Source of the DNA: Heterodera schachtii
Lineage: Eukaryota; Nematoda; Chromadorea; Rhabditida; Heteroderidae
Length of the DNA: 64,000 nucleotides
Direction: 5' to 3'
Assembly (NCBI GenBank): GCA_023374025.1
Contig: SIJG01000040.1
Coordinates: forward strand, 186,001-250,000
Shown here: positions 21,744 through 33,590 of the stretch, in pieces
Numbering within the stretch: position 1 is the stretch's first letter
Layout: the number at the start of each line of letters is the position of its first letter
The notes under the pieces: model-generated
Database searches by the model: none
The model's input: only the letters and a program-made list of their open reading frames with translations
What the model was told of the DNA's origin: nothing
Translations under genes and position numbers: made by a program

Positions 21744-22168
21744 GGATGCGATTTTATGCACAAAAAATCGTGAAATAGGCACCTAAAAAGACAGAACAAA
21801 ATAGGCATTAAATAGGAACAAAAACCCTAAAATATGCACAAAAATAGGCAAACAAAATTTTTTATTAACGCTTTTTTAGGTAGCGAATCATGTAAAAACT
21901 TAATTAAAAAAATTTAATTTTGCTTACATTTCAATCGTTTTAGAGTTTTTTGGAATAACCACAATTTTTTAAACCAAAAATTTTTATCAAGAAAAAAGAT
22001 GAAATTTTGGGGATAAATTTTGGTGATTTCAATTCTTAGGGGATTTATTTCTGAAATTTTTTCTGGTCATTCTAAAGGGGTTTTTTTAGCATTTATGTTT
22101 AGGATTTTTTCCAAAATCTTGAGAAGGTGCCAAAAATGGCGAAATAGTGCCTAAAATCGTATCCTTAT
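21744..22168. mobile_element. MITE-like element (AGGGATGCGATTTTA ends)
   Basis: Left TAGGGATGCGATTTTATGCAC and right GCCTAAAATCGTATCCTTA are imperfect inverted repeats; the interior repeats GGCACCTAAAA/GTGCCTAAAA words also seen in the 28036-28513 element. No clear target duplication. A further solo end, TAGGGCTTCTTTTTTAGGC, is at 22193. Confidence 0.5.
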
Positions 22169-22193
22169 TAAATACTAAATTAATTAGTAGGGC

Positions 22194-23005
22194 TTCTTTT
22201 TTAGGCAAATGACCAAAATTTCTTAAAATAGAAAATAACCAAATCAAAATTTTATTTGGTTTTTTATAAACTTTAATATTAAAAAAAATAAATATAGTAT
22301 GCCTATTTACATTTTTGTGCCGAAAAAATTCCTATTAATTAGGTATTTCTTGATTTGTTTAAGCATAAAAAATACTCCAATGAGTTTATCTGTTTTCTTA
22401 ATTGGTCATAGGTGTACAGCATTAAATTTCTAAAGTGTCAATAACGAATAATTTTACTAAATTTAAAGTTAAAAAATGCTTAATTCGATATCAATTAATA
22501 TAGCTTAATTTTCTCATCAATGATTTTTTATCCTTGATAGGATTTTGATAAAGAATAAATTTTTTGGCTATTAAAAATAACAAAGAATGAAACAGTCTAA
22601 TTATGAAACTAATTTTTGGTCAAAACATTTAAAAAAGCGGAAGCTTTTTTTCGTTTTTTTTTGTCTGGGATATAATATTATATTTAAATTATAATTGTAG
22701 AAGAGAATGAGGACATTCACCGAAGTATGAAATGCCCGTGAAATAATTATTCTTTTTAGAATGAAAATTAGCTACAAATACATATGTCTCTGTCTAATAA
22801 TTTCCAAAATAAATTCATATTTATTTCACGGGTAAATGTTAGTTTTTTCATGAAACACAGTACTTATGTAAATTAAACTACAAACAAATTTTAATTAGTT
22901 TTATTGATTTAATTAATTAAATATTGGAATTACACATTTCCTGCCAAAAAAATATAAAAGTTCGTTATTTAAATTAAAATTTATAGAAAAATTATAATAT
23001 CTAAA
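22194..23005. other. AT-rich spacer upstream of the seven-exon gene
   Basis: A solo TAGGGCTTC repeat end at 22193-22212, then sequence with no gene. The last ~200 bp before the ATG at 23006 would hold the promoter; no clear TATA box is seen. Confidence 0.35.
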
Positions 23006-25276
23006 ATGAAATATTTTATGAGCATTTTTATTTGTTTTATTCACAATTTTTACAAATGTCAAACGATTGAAGAGGATATTTTTGACGAACTTTGGAAACA
23101 CATAAACAAGGTTGACCACAAATTTAAAAGTGAAAGTGTGCTACCAAAAGTCAAAGAGGAGCCAATTGAAATTGCCAAAAACGGAGTGCCAACAATCAAA
23201 GTTGAACCCTATGAATTACCAATGAATTATGGAAAAACTGTCGTAAAAAGTGAACCCTATGAAAATGAAATGCCAAAAACTAAAAATGATCAACAAATTC
23301 AAAGAGAAAAGACTCATTTGACAAATTATGGAAGAATCATAAAAGTAAAAAAGGAAAAATTCAATGTTGAAGAGCCCCTGTATAAAGAAGAGGACAATAG
23401 GGCTTTAAAATGTGAAAATGAATGCTATGGAAACAGTTCAACAGGTAAAATTAAATTTAAATAATTTAATTAAATGTGTTTATAAATTAGGATCAGATAC
23501 GACCGATGATGATTATGAAATTGAGGAAGATGCTAATGATGATTATGATAACAGCGAAGATGATGGTGAAATCAATAATGTTTATAGTGAGGGTAAATCG
23601 ATTTTTCATATTGAGAACTTTTGATTATGCAATTTTTCTTAAACAGATTCCTCGTTGACAGATAGTGAACAAGAAAACAGAGTGCATTTAACAAAAAAGA
23701 GATTAAGAGGGATTTTCACCAAAAAAGCTGACCCAAAAAATGGTAAGAATGGAGCTTGGATTTGAGTGAGAGGATGGAAGAAATACTTGATTTTTAAGTA
23801 AAATGAGTTGAGTAGTATATGAAATTGGAGGAAATTTTCTGTTTTTTTTTGTGAAAAATTTGCTCAATATTGAGCGATAAATCTTTAAATAATCTATTTT
23901 TTCGAAAATATCCCTATTTTCGGGGTTCTTTCGTCTAAAATAAAGCGTTTTAGCCAAATTGTTACGAGGAATGAGCTCCACGGAAGAGAAAGTGCGCTTG
24001 GCCCAGGCAAAAGCAACCAAAAGTAAATAATTTAAATATTCGTAACTTTATATCCGTCCCCTGCTTCTCTGCAAAAGGAGTTTATTTAAATCTTATTATG
24101 TTTTTTTTTGACAAAATTTCATAATATTTATATTAACATAAAAAATTTTAAAATCAATTGAAAATTGTATTTTAGATTTTGGTAACACTAAAATTTATGT
24201 TTTTTTAATTTTAAATGCTTAAATTTCAGCTAAAAAATTGTCTGACCACGAAAAGAAGAAAATTACCAAACAATTTTTCAACTTAAAAGAGCATTTGGAG
24301 AATGAAAAAATGCCAACGAAAATGCTAGAGAAAGAAATTGCCAACACTTTTGGCATTCATGAGAGAACAGTTTATGATTGGAAGAAAAAGTTTGGAATTA
24401 ATGCAAGTAAAGTTTTAATAGCATAAATTAAAACAAATTAAGACATATTTAAGCTTTATTAATCATTGTATTAAGAAACCAAAATCAAAAGATATTCTAA
24501 AGGACAAAAATTCGAAATTGTACAACAATTTGCCCAAATGAAAAGCCAAATGAAAGGCAAATCCATCGCAAAAACGGCTTTTGAAATGGACCAACAAATT
24601 GCTAAGGAATTGGGGGTCAGCCGTTCAATGATATGCCAATGGAAAAAGGACTTTGGCATGACAAGTAAATTCAATAAAAATTTCCATAAAATTTCTGACT
24701 ATTTAATTTTTTTGGTTTTTTAAGTTTCGAAAAGCTAATTTTTGAGTGAAAATTTAAAATTTAGTAGGTCGATTCATTAAAATAATAAATTTTTGATGAC
24801 ATTGGGCCAATATGATTTTTTTAGTTGAAAAATTTGTTCCTCTTTTTACAAAAACTAATATTTTAATTTCTTTCTGCATTATTAGTTTTTATTATTTTCT
24901 TAAATTTAAAATTTTAAAATTTTTTAACAAATATATTGGTTGCAAAAGTGATTTTTAAGAAATAAAATATATAAATTGAGACTTTTTTAAAGAAATTCAA
25001 TATAATCACATTTCTTACCCAGATTAATTAGTAAAAATAAATTATTAAAAAATTGGTTTTTTCAGTTATTTTGAAAAATTATTTTTTTCAGATAGCAATC
25101 ATTGCCATGACGATTCGGAGAAAATAAAAATTGTCAAAAAATATTTCAAAATGATTAAGCTGAATCCTCATCTTTCTAAAAATGCCTTTGCTGAGCAATT
25201 TAATATTAGCCACCGAACACTTAATAATTGGATCAACAAATTTGCGATGAAAAATGTAAATAACAAACGAAAATAA
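23006..25276 (+). CDS. Secreted KxE-motif and HTH-repeat protein H (seven exons)
   Basis: Exons 23006-23444, 23491-23592, 23647-23742, 23954-24022, 24230-24406, 24476-24664 and 25092-25276 join with every intron in phase 1, giving 418 residues with no internal stop. Residues 1-22 are a signal peptide; EEDIFDELWKHI follows. The first exon then has hydrophobic-Lys-x-Glu sites in VKEEP, IKVEP, VKSEP, VKKE and LKCE. Exon 2 is an Asp/Glu-rich stretch; exons 3 and 4 are basic. Exons 5, 6 and 7 each encode one HTH-like module (YDWKKKFG, CQWKKDFG, NNWINKF). ψKxE is the SUMO acceptor consensus. The same plan (signal, short EIF/DIF motif, acidic linker, HTH repeats) links it to genes A and D. All splice sites are GT..AG, but exon choice is my reading, without transcript data. 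Confidence 0.7.
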
Positions 25277-26798
25277 ATTTTAATTTTTGATTTAAGCAAC
25301 AAAATGGCGTTCTCTTCTGCTGAAATGATCGATCGTTTAAATATTGTTTGAGTTATAAATTCGCTATTATTAGTTGCCAATAAGAAAAAACCAAAGTTTA
25401 GAATTTAGTTTTTTTAATTTGTTGAAAAATTTGTAAATAATTTATTTTATTTTTGTTATAAAATTTTAATATGTTTAAATAATTTTTCTATTTTGTTTCT
25501 TTGCTAATTTATCCTTTCAAAAAAAAAATTTTTTTCAATTTAACTAAAACTCAATTTATCCCAATATTAATAAAACCTTTAAATTTAAGATTTCGAATGT
25601 AAATAATTATATAATTCTTCCTTCCCTGGCGATTTTGTTTTTCTCTTCATTACAATGAAATGAGACTTAAAAAATTTAATGCGGCCAATGAAAAAAAAGT
25701 TAATTATTAAAGGGGGTTTGGCCACTTGTGAAAACTGTAGGTTTTGGTACGAAAAATATGAAAAAGACGATAATAATGTTAAGAAAATGCCAAAAACAAA
25801 CTGAGCATTCTCGTATCGCAAAATAAGACCTTTTATCTATCCATACATCTGTGAACCGCTCTCATTTGTCAGACGAATTTTTCAAAGCCTGATTTGGCGT
25901 ACAAAAAACCTCTTTTTAAAACTAAATATAATACAAAAATGCGAGTTGGATTTAAACCACCCAAAAAGGTCAAAAATAAATTGGCAGTAAAAACAGTGGC
26001 TGAATCTTTTTTAAACAATCACTTAAGTTTCGTATTAAGGTTTGTGTTGTTTTTGAATTTTTAAATTTATTTAATGCTACCCATTAAAAAATCTTGCGCA
26101 TAGTATTGCCGTAAAGCTTTCAATTAGAAAAAATAAATAAATTTGTTATTCGATTAAGTTGTCAAAGAAAAACGTTTATTTTGGCTCGGTGTCTGTGTAA
26201 GATTAAATATTTGATCGAATTAACTTTTTAATTTTATAACGCTCGGAATCATCAATTCCCCGACTATATGTCGGGCAAGGGCGTAGCCAAACCCTTGGCT
26301 TTGGGGGGCGGGCTGAAGTCAAAAATCGATTTTTAGGGGTGTATTTTTTTTTTTAAGTCGATTTTTAGGGGTGTATTTTTGGTTTTTTGAAATCCCGAAT
26401 TATGAGGTGTATTTTACAAAATTTTTCGCCCGTTTTTCGCCAAAAAATTAATATTTTTTGCCATTTTGGCCTCCATTTTTCAAAAATATGGTAAAATGGG
26501 GGTCCAGCGGTGCCGATATGCGCCGCCGGAAATTTTTTGAATATTTTACTGCAATTTTGTTAAGAAAATTGCTTAAAATTTCAAAAAAAATTTACTGAAA
26601 ATTTTTTCCTTTTGGGTTTCGGGGGGGGGGGGGCTTTAGCCCCCTCAGCCCCGCCCCTGCCTACGCCCTTGATGTCGGGAGGGGGGGGGGGGGGGGAATA
26701 ATTAATATTATAAATTCTAATCAATTACTTCAGCCGAAGCAATAAATTCTGAAGTATAAATTTATTTTTCCATATTAATTAATAATCCTTAATTTGAA
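25277..26798. other. Spacer with hairpin repeat and G-runs
   Basis: No gene. The hairpin repeat lies at 26502-26529, and long G homopolymers at 26620-26633 and 26681-26695. 26270-26420 contains a GATTTTTAGGGGTGTATTTTT duplication. This looks like nested repeats. Confidence 0.4.
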
Positions 26799-27110
26799 AT
26801 GCAAATTTTTGCTATTTTCAATTTATTAAATTATTTATTTATAAAATTGAATCCGCCTAAATCCGACCAAATTAAATGGGATGGACCCAATCAATCAACA
26901 AAAGAGAGAAACAATTAAAAAATTTCAAATAATTAAAGAAAAGTTAAAAGAAAAAGGAAAATATGAAAATACGAAAACAAAGACAAAACAAAATCGAGGT
27001 GAAAATTGGAAGATTATTAGGGAAACTTCAAAATTAGTGATGAAATAATTGCCAAGGAAAGAATATAGAAAAAGGAATTTTCATCCATTTGATCAGTGAT
27101 TTTCGATGAA
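26799..27110 (+). pseudogene. Relic of an HTH-repeat gene (copy I)
   Basis: ATG, a hydrophobic stretch and a degraded ATTGAATCC..ATCCGACCAAATT block are followed directly by a piece of linker and first module (QQKRETIKKFQIIKEKLKEK in one frame), then KLVMK..IIAKE-like remains and the TTTTCATCCATTTGATCAGTG tail shared with gene D. Large deletions and several frame changes make it clearly non-functional. Confidence 0.6.
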
Positions 27111-28035
27111 AATCATATTTGCCCATTTCCCATTGAGAAAATGTTTCTTTTTTGAAAATGTTGACCCATTTTTTGGCCTTATTAATAGTAAAATAATTTT
27201 TTATCACTTCATATCATCGTGACGAAATTAGCCGTTGTGAAGGAGCGTTTACTTTATATTCAGCAAAATCCGAAGAAATTTTGAGACATTATACCCTTAA
27301 TTTTGAAAAAATTTGTGTCCATATTCTTGTAATTTACTTCCATATTTCGCGTTTTTTGGTCCATTCTTTATGACGTGCTGACGCGTTTTATAAATTCCGC
27401 CACCCATGCGCGTTTTATAAATCCGCCAAAATGGGTTTGTGCGTTTTATAAATCCGCCACCATGCGCACCCCCACCATGCGCGTTTTATAAATCCGCCAA
27501 TATAAATCAGTATGCATTATATAAATTTATTATTTGTTGTGAGGACCCTTGTAAGCAAAATATAGCAATTATTTAGCAACTTTAATACTGGATAAATCCT
27601 TATATAACATTTTATCTGAATAAGCATCCGAAAATTTTTTTAATTGAATTCGTACGACATTAGCTATCACAAAACCTTAATAACTATGCTAATTAATAAA
27701 GTGTTCTATGGAATTAATTTAAAAAATTCATATCAGGTGATGGTGAAAAAATTTTAGGAGATCAGATCTTAAAAAATGAAATAAATACCCTGAAGAGCTG
27801 CTGGAAAATTTGATAAAATTGGATTGTAATTACCCTAAGGACTTTATTTTAGACATTTTGTATAAAATATAGCTGAAATTATTGCATAAAATTTTAATAT
27901 TATTAATGATATATGCAAAAAAATGTGCTGGCGGATTTATAAAACGCGCTGGCTGATTTAAAAAACGCGCATGGCAACAAAATAAAAAATGTGTAAGATG
28001 GCGGATTTATAAAACGCACTAGCACCCTTTATGAC
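27111..28035. other. Spacer with GCGTTTTATAAATCCGCC repeats
   Basis: GCGTTTTATAAATCCGCCA occurs several times (27385-27500) and in inverse (GGCGGATTTATAAAACGC, 27930-28018), so 27385-28020 is probably one ~640-bp element with repeat-bearing inverted ends. No coding frame. Confidence 0.45.
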
Positions 28036-28513
28036 TAGGGCTTCGTTTTTTAGGCGTATGCCTAAAATTTTTCCGCACTTAATACGCACAGATAAGCACG
28101 AAAAACGCATTTTCCGCTTGGTTTGGGGTGTATACGATGACATTTATAATGCCTAACTTTGCCTATTTTGGACTTTTTCTGCTTAATGCCTAAATGCCTG
28201 TTTTTGTGCCTATTTCGCCATTTTTGGCACCTATTTGCAGGATTTTCGAAAAAATCCTTAACCAATGAAATAAAAACGAAAAATACACTCCTAAGAAATG
28301 ACCCTAAAAAATTTCAGAAAATACACCTCTAAGAACTGTATTTTTTTTTAAATTGATCCCATAAATTTATTATTTTTTCTTTATAAAATTTTTTGGTTTA
28401 AAAATTATTATCACTCGAAAAAACATTTTGCCAATTTTTTGTGCCCGAGTTTTTTTTTTTGCCTTTTTAGGTGCTTATTATGCGATTTTTTGTGCCTAAA
28501 AAACGAAGCCCTA
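28036..28513. mobile_element. hAT-like MITE with perfect ends and 8-bp target duplication
   Basis: The ends are perfect 20-bp inverted repeats (TAGGGCTTCGTTTTTTAGGC and complement). TTTATGAC flanks both sides (28028-28035 and 28514-28521). The interior is rich in GTGCCTAAA/TTAGGCAC words; no transposase. Solo ends of the same family are at 22193 and 47574. Confidence 0.9.
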
Positions 28514-28733
28514 TTTATGACCATTATAAAGACTATTCTATGTAGCTAACCGGTGAAAATTTGTTTATTTTGCTTTTTAACGGATAAAATTGAGCCATTA
28601 ATGGGTTTACGAAATACCAATGGTAACTCATATTTGGCAATATTATATATACTTTTCATTTATCAATTAACACAAATATGTTGATTTAATGTTCTCTCGT
28701 TCTCATCAAAGCAAATCATATAATTGCCATCAA

Positions 28734-29638
28734 TTAACGGTCATTCTGCAATTTTTGCCACAGCGGTGCCGTTAAAAGAAACAAAAAACGTTCAGCATTG
28801 TCTCGCATCAGATCATTTTCATTTTTGTCCTCGTGACCATCATCATGTTCCTCATTATCTGCAGTAGATGGAAGCAAGGAACGTTGCTGTCCTTGTTGTT
28901 GCGCTTCTAGCGGAGGTTGTAATGGTTGACCGTTTTCAATTTGTTGTTGCATTTCTAATAAAATTAATGATTTATTCAAATTAGGTCATAATTTTGAATA
29001 ATTAAAAATATAAAATTTATCCTGTCTTTTTTTGCTTCATTTTTGAACATTTCGCCAATAATGCAATAAAAACTTGCCCGGTGTCAATGGCACTTCTAAT
29101 TGTTCCGGCAAATTGTACTTTTTTTGTTGTTCCTTGTTCAATTTGAAAATGACAAGATTGGACGCCGAGTTGACGATGTAATGAGCATTTTTGGAAAAAA
29201 GCTGTCCAATTTTGCCAGCAATTCTTGGCAGAAATTTGACTAGTTTAATGGCACTGTCGAGTAAACCCCGATCATCAGCGCTTAATTGGTCCAAATCAAA
29301 ACCATCCGGTGGTGGAAATTCTCGGTCTTCAATGAGGTTGACGCGTTCATCTTCTTCATCATCATTAAGACCATTTTTGATTTTTGGGTTTAAATCATTT
29401 GCCGATGCCGTGGCCAGTTGACTTCGCAACTGATCAATCGCTTGATTGGCATTAAGAAGATCATTGACCATTGATTGCCGCACATTCGGCTGGTTACCGG
29501 CACCAATCGGAATGGCATTTGAACAGTGCTTAATTTAAAAATTAAACATAAAAAAATTAATTAATTAATAATAAAAAATACCTTGGCCAAAAAGAGTGAA
29601 AAGACGCTCAAAAAGAAAGAGAAAAGGAGAAAATTCAT
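28734..29638 (-). CDS. Secreted Gln/Pro-rich protein, paralog 1 (three exons, GC donor)
   Basis: Minus-strand exons 29582-29638, 29078-29528 and 28734-28954 give 242 residues. Exon 1 is essentially the signal peptide (MNFLLFSFFLSVFSLFLAK). Exon 2 begins HCSNAIPIGAGNQ and has MVNDLLNANQAIDQLRSQLA, an acidic stretch and a basic-hydrophobic region. Intron 2 uses GC at its 5' end (CCGG|GCAAGT) where the paralog has GTAAGT at the same position, with ATTAG at the 3' end; joining is in phase 1 in both genes. Exon 3 is Gln-rich, with QQQRS/QQRSLLPS, then acidic. The family is unknown to me. Structure is supported by splice-site and frame agreement with the neighbouring paralog. Confidence 0.65.
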
Positions 29639-30711
29639 TTTTTTGGCTAAATTTAGAATGAATTGAGCAAGAGAATTTTCTTCATTTTATTCATTTTCCG
29701 TCTAAAAAAAATGAAATTCATGAGGTGATGTTTAAAGAAAAGAATTTATAGTCGAAATTATTGGATTTTTATTACCGTTTTATGACAGTTTTAAAAATTT
29801 ATGTCGTTTAACCATAGAAATATAATAAAATATTTAATTTTTGCAAAATAAAAACCATTAATATTCAGGACAAAATTTAGTCCATTTTATTTAGATTTAT
29901 TTTAATTAATAATTCTTTTTGCTTTTTTTATTAATGTGCAAAAAAAGTGAAATTTTTTATTTAAAAAAATAAATTAATTTCCAATTTTATATAATAATGA
30001 TTCTGTTGAAATTAATTAATTCATATAAATGCTTCATCTTTCTTAATTTATCCTCTTTGGAATACAAATAATAGAATAATTTCTCTTTTTTGTTGTTCAG
30101 TTGGACTGATTCCATTTAATCAAACCATTTTCAATTTCAGCGTTTTCGACACCAAATTTGTCAAAATATATATATATTAAAATATTATTCTCTAAAGTCG
30201 AAAATATTCTGATTTTTCGTGTATTTAAAAATCTAAATGATCAGATGATAGTTTCTTGACGATTTTATAGTCAGAAGATTTAAATTAAATTAATCTAATT
30301 CAAGAATATTAAATAAAACTTTGAGTTTTAAAAAAACAAAGCATAAAAAAGACTCAATTTTTAAAAATTTACAAAAAATTTTTTTTCAAATTTTAATAAA
30401 TCTTTAGTGCATTACTTTTTTTTTGCTAATGAATTGTCAAAAAAATAAATAAATTTTTCATAGTGCCCATACAGCGACGATTTTTTTAACTCATCAGCGG
30501 AAAAAAATCTCTATACTTTTTAATAGAAAAATGAGCCTTTGGCGGGGTTTACGAAATATCAATGAATATGGATATTTTGACAATTTTTCTAAAAAAAATG
30601 ATTACTTTTCATTTATCAATTAACACAAATCTTTTGATTGCAACAATTATTGTTATGTTCTCTCATTCTCATCACAGCAAATTATGTAATTGCCATCAAT
30701 TAACGTTCATT
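29639..30711. other. Duplicated 5' flank between the two paralogs
   Basis: 29640-30030 (upstream of paralog 1) is similar to 31380-31920 (upstream of paralog 2), including CGACTATAAAT (minus strand, near 29750), a TATA-box candidate about 110 bp before the start codon. 30030-30700 is AT-rich; 30600-30715 resembles the 3' flank 28640-28740, showing a tandem duplication of about 2 kb. Confidence 0.5.
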
Positions 30712-31363
30712 CTACAAAGGCTCATCATAATCCGCAGCAGATGGAAGCAAGGAACGTTGCTGTCCTTGTCCTGGATATTGCTGTCCTTGTCCTGGATATT
30801 GTTGTCCTTGTCCTGGATTTTGTTGTCCTTGTCCTGGATATTGTTGTCCTTCTCCCTGTCCTTGTCCTGGTTGTGGCTGCCATTGTCCTTGTCCTGGTTG
30901 TTGTTGTGGTTCTTGCGGAGGTTGTAAAGGTTCACCATTTCCAGGATGTCTTCCATCTAAGTTCATTTTTTGAAACGTTGCAAAAGATTTTTCCATTTGT
31001 GTTTTTTGATTTATTTTTGAACAATTCGCTAATAATGTAATAAAAAACTTACTCAGATAGTCCCCAATTTTGCCAGCATATTTTCCAATTTTATCGAAAA
31101 TGTGGCCAAAAACCCTGTCTTCAGCGTTCAAATCATTTGCCGGTGCCGTCGCCAATTGACTTCGCAACTGATCAAACTCTTGATTGGCATTAAGAAGATC
31201 AATGACCATTGATCGCAGCTCATCCCGTTGATTATCGGCACCGATCGGAATGGCATTTGAACAGTGCTTAATTTAAAAATTAAATATAAAAAAATTAATT
31301 GATAATAATAAAAAATACCTTGGCCAAAAAGAGTGAAAAGACGCTCAAAAAGAGAAAATGCAT
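30712..31363 (-). CDS. Secreted Pro/Gly/Gln-repeat protein, paralog 2 (three exons)
   Basis: Minus-strand exons 31319-31363, 31053-31266 and 30712-30956 give 167 residues. Exon 1 is a signal peptide (MHFLFLSVFSLFLAK); exon 2 begins HCSNAIPIGADNQ and keeps MVIDLLNANQEFDQLRSQLA, but is shorter than in paralog 1. Intron 2 (GTAAGT..CTTAG, phase 1) is open in frame, so a retained-intron product is also possible. Exon 3 carries tandem YPGQGQQ/NPGQGQQ units before QQRSLLPSAADYDEPL, the same end as paralog 1 (QQRSLLPSTAD). The repeat is absent from paralog 1, so it expanded after duplication. A mature extracellular, disordered protein is likely. Confidence 0.7.
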
Positions 31364-31939
31364 TTTGTTTCTTTTGATTAAATTTAGAATGAATTAATCC
31401 AGTAAATTTTCTGTTATTTATTCATTTTTTCATCTCAAAAATTAAAATTCATGAGATGATATATAGACATAAATTTATAGTCGAATTTATTTGTTTTTTT
31501 TTATTATCTTTTTATGAAAGTTTTAAAATTAATGGTATTTAATCATAAAAAGAGAAAAGAAGAATATGCATTTTTTTAATTTCTTTCCTTAAATTAAGAA
31601 TGAATTTGAATTTGGCCAATATTTTTTTGTTCATTTTTATTCATTTTTTAGAGATAAATTTATAGTCGAATTTATTGCATTTTTTTATTACCGTTTATGA
31701 AAGTTTTAAATTTATCGCTTTTAATAATAAAATATAATCAAAACATTTTATTTTTGCAAAAGAAAAACCACGAAAATATTCTGGCAAATTCAGTCCATTC
31801 TATTTAAAAATTTTATAACTTTTTGATTTTTTTTATTACAGTGCAAAAAGAAAAATTTATTATAAAAGAAAATAAATAAAAATTTCCAATTTTATAATAA
31901 GATTCTGTTGAAAGATAATTTCGAAAATTTAATAAACAT
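31364..31939. other. Triplicated 5' flank with TATA candidates
   Basis: Two further copies of the paralog promoter follow one another: CGACTATAAATTTATGTC (minus strand) near 31480 and CGACTATAAATTTATCTC near 31660. The more distal copy has no gene attached, so a third gene was lost or only its flank was duplicated. Confidence 0.5.
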
Positions 31940-32122
31940 TCAGTGAGTGTGTAAATAGTCGTCCCAATATTCGCGCAATATGTCACACTCACATGCTAAT
32001 GACCCGTTTTTATTGTGCAATTTGCCACAGCACATACAGTAATGGACGGACGAAGACGGTGTCGTTACAGTATCAGTCACCGTTTTATTTCGCCAAAAAA
32101 CTGTTCTTAATAATAAGCTCAA
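31940..32122 (-). CDS. Small Cys-rich conserved ORF, copy 1
   Basis: Sixty codons containing CMCCGKLHNKNGSLACECD and REYWDDYLH. A second copy at 63519-63678 is open over the same stretch with mostly synonymous or conservative changes (e.g. TCATTAGCA against TCATTGGCG, both Ser-Leu-Ala). That supports coding over chance. The first in-frame Met is near the acceptor-like TTGAG, so this may be the last exon of a longer gene. The CxCC..C-x-C pattern could bind zinc or form disulfides; I recognise no family. Confidence 0.45.
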   Translation of the reverse strand: MSLLLRTVFWRNKTVTDTVTTPSSSVHYCMCCGKLHNKNGSLACECDILREYWDDYLHTH

Positions 32123-32991
32123 AAAATAGATAAATATTTAAATCAGCCCAAGATTTTATTTATTTTTTTAAATTATTTAATTTGAATGACAACTTTGATT
32201 CTTAAAGTAATAAAAAATGTACTTTTTAATAAAATTCATTAATTAAATAAAAATTATGATAAAATAATCGGTAAATATTTTATTTTCTTTAATATTCTTT
32301 TTTAGAAAAAAACCTGAACTTTTAGCGATAACATTTTAATTAATTCTTGGCTGATTATTCTACATTTTGATGTGTGTAAAGCTGAGAAACGAGCTATTGA
32401 AAATGCAATGGGCAAAAAAAACTAAAAAAAAGCTATCAAATTTTTAATTTTTCTAATTTTTGAAAATTTAAAGAAACATCCTTCAAATAAATAGAAGTTT
32501 GGAAGATTAATGGATCAAATAAGAAATAAAAATTATGTTTTGTGACACTTAAACAATATGTGGTCGAGTTGCTAAACCTTCTGCCTTTCATTATTTTTTG
32601 CTTGGATTCAATTCCCCAATGGGATTAATATTTTTCATATTTTACCATTTTTATGTAATTGAAATTTAAACAAAATATTCTCTTACTTTGATTTTTATTT
32701 GACTTGGCCATATAAATTTTTATAATACGCCAAACGTTCAATGAATTTTTCATTTTGTTCTTTTTCTTTAATTTAAATCATTTTTCCATTTCCATAATCT
32801 TCATGTTTTTGCGAACAAAAACCAAGACTTTTATACACATCTTTTGGGGTTGCATTAATGTATCATTTTTATTTGTCCTCATTATATGCTTAAGTTTTTA
32901 AATTAATATACTCTCTTACTTTTATATTATTTTGTAGAGAACGGTTCAAAATTTTTTATCTATTTAAATTGTTGAGGGAATTTGTTCAAAA
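32123..32991. other. AT-rich spacer with a possible tRNA-derived relic
   Basis: 32555-32625 (GTGGTCGAGTTGCTAAA .. GGATTCAATTCCCC) resembles A- and B-box regions of a decayed tRNA or tRNA-derived SINE. 32340-32425 has a short frame after an acceptor-like TTTTTTAG ending VCKAEKRAIENAMGKKN, which is too short to call. Confidence 0.3.
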
Positions 32992-33069
32992 GTGAAATTT
33001 AGTAGTAGCCAAAACAAATGGCACATAAAAAATAATTACAATGAGATTATACGTCCCTTATTAAGATCG

Positions 33070-33174
33070 AAGGGTGAAACGCAATTGCTTTTATTGAAAA
33101 AAACGACACAACGAACGGACACTAAGACAATTAATAGGCTGAGCGATTTTAAGAGTATTATAAATAAGCTTTAA
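33070..33174 (+). CDS. Conserved short exon KGETQLLLLKKTTQRTDTK, copy 1
   Basis: The frame (open from 32992) ends KGETQLLLLKKTTQRTDTK..INRLSDFKSIINKL and stop. A second copy at 37992-38099 is open in the same frame with a similar sequence and stop position. Flanking DNA (AATTGTTGAGGGAATTTGTTCAAAAGTG) is also shared, so this is a duplicated exon plus flank. A third, more degraded relative may lie at 33400-33450. No family recognised. Confidence 0.35.
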   Translation, partial: KGETQLLLLKKTTQRTDTKTINRLSDFKSIINKL

Positions 33175-33429
33175 ATTAATTAAATTACACAAACCTCAAA
33201 ATTTTTTGATTTTTATTTCAAGATTTTTTATCAATTGAAATTGTTGAGATTCAATGAAATTTCTGTGGGTTTTTTTTTGAGACAAGGTGTTTTTATGAAT
33301 TTTAAAAAGGCAAAAATAGTTAACAATACAAAATACACATAATTACAAAGCCATTATGAACAATTAAATACAAATGGACATAATAATATTTATCAACGAC
33401 GACCCGCCCGAGATGACACCGACGAACGG

Positions 33430-33590
33430 ACACTACGACATCGAAAAAAAAGACCCGATTGTAATAATTAGCATTAGATGTTGCCCACTTCTTCCAATGC
33501 CGAATCGCGTTGGGTCCAGCATATCAAGCGGGCTCTTTCTGGTTTCTTCTTATGGCTTCATTCTTGAAATCGAAAAAAGTTGAAACAGTG
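33430..33590 (-). pseudogene. Fragment of the LDPTPF..GPC membrane family
   Basis: Minus-strand frame with KSPLDMLDPTRFGIGRSGQH, clearly related to KKSPMDLLDPTPFGNGPC at 45.7 kb and SALDKLDPTPFAIGPC at 39.2 kb. The membrane segment and start are missing and an upstream stop closes the frame, so it is a relic. Confidence 0.55.

Noticed and set aside
26620..26696. Long G homopolymers as possible G-quadruplex regulators
   Set aside because: Located inside nested repeats with no gene nearby; homopolymer length is also unreliable.
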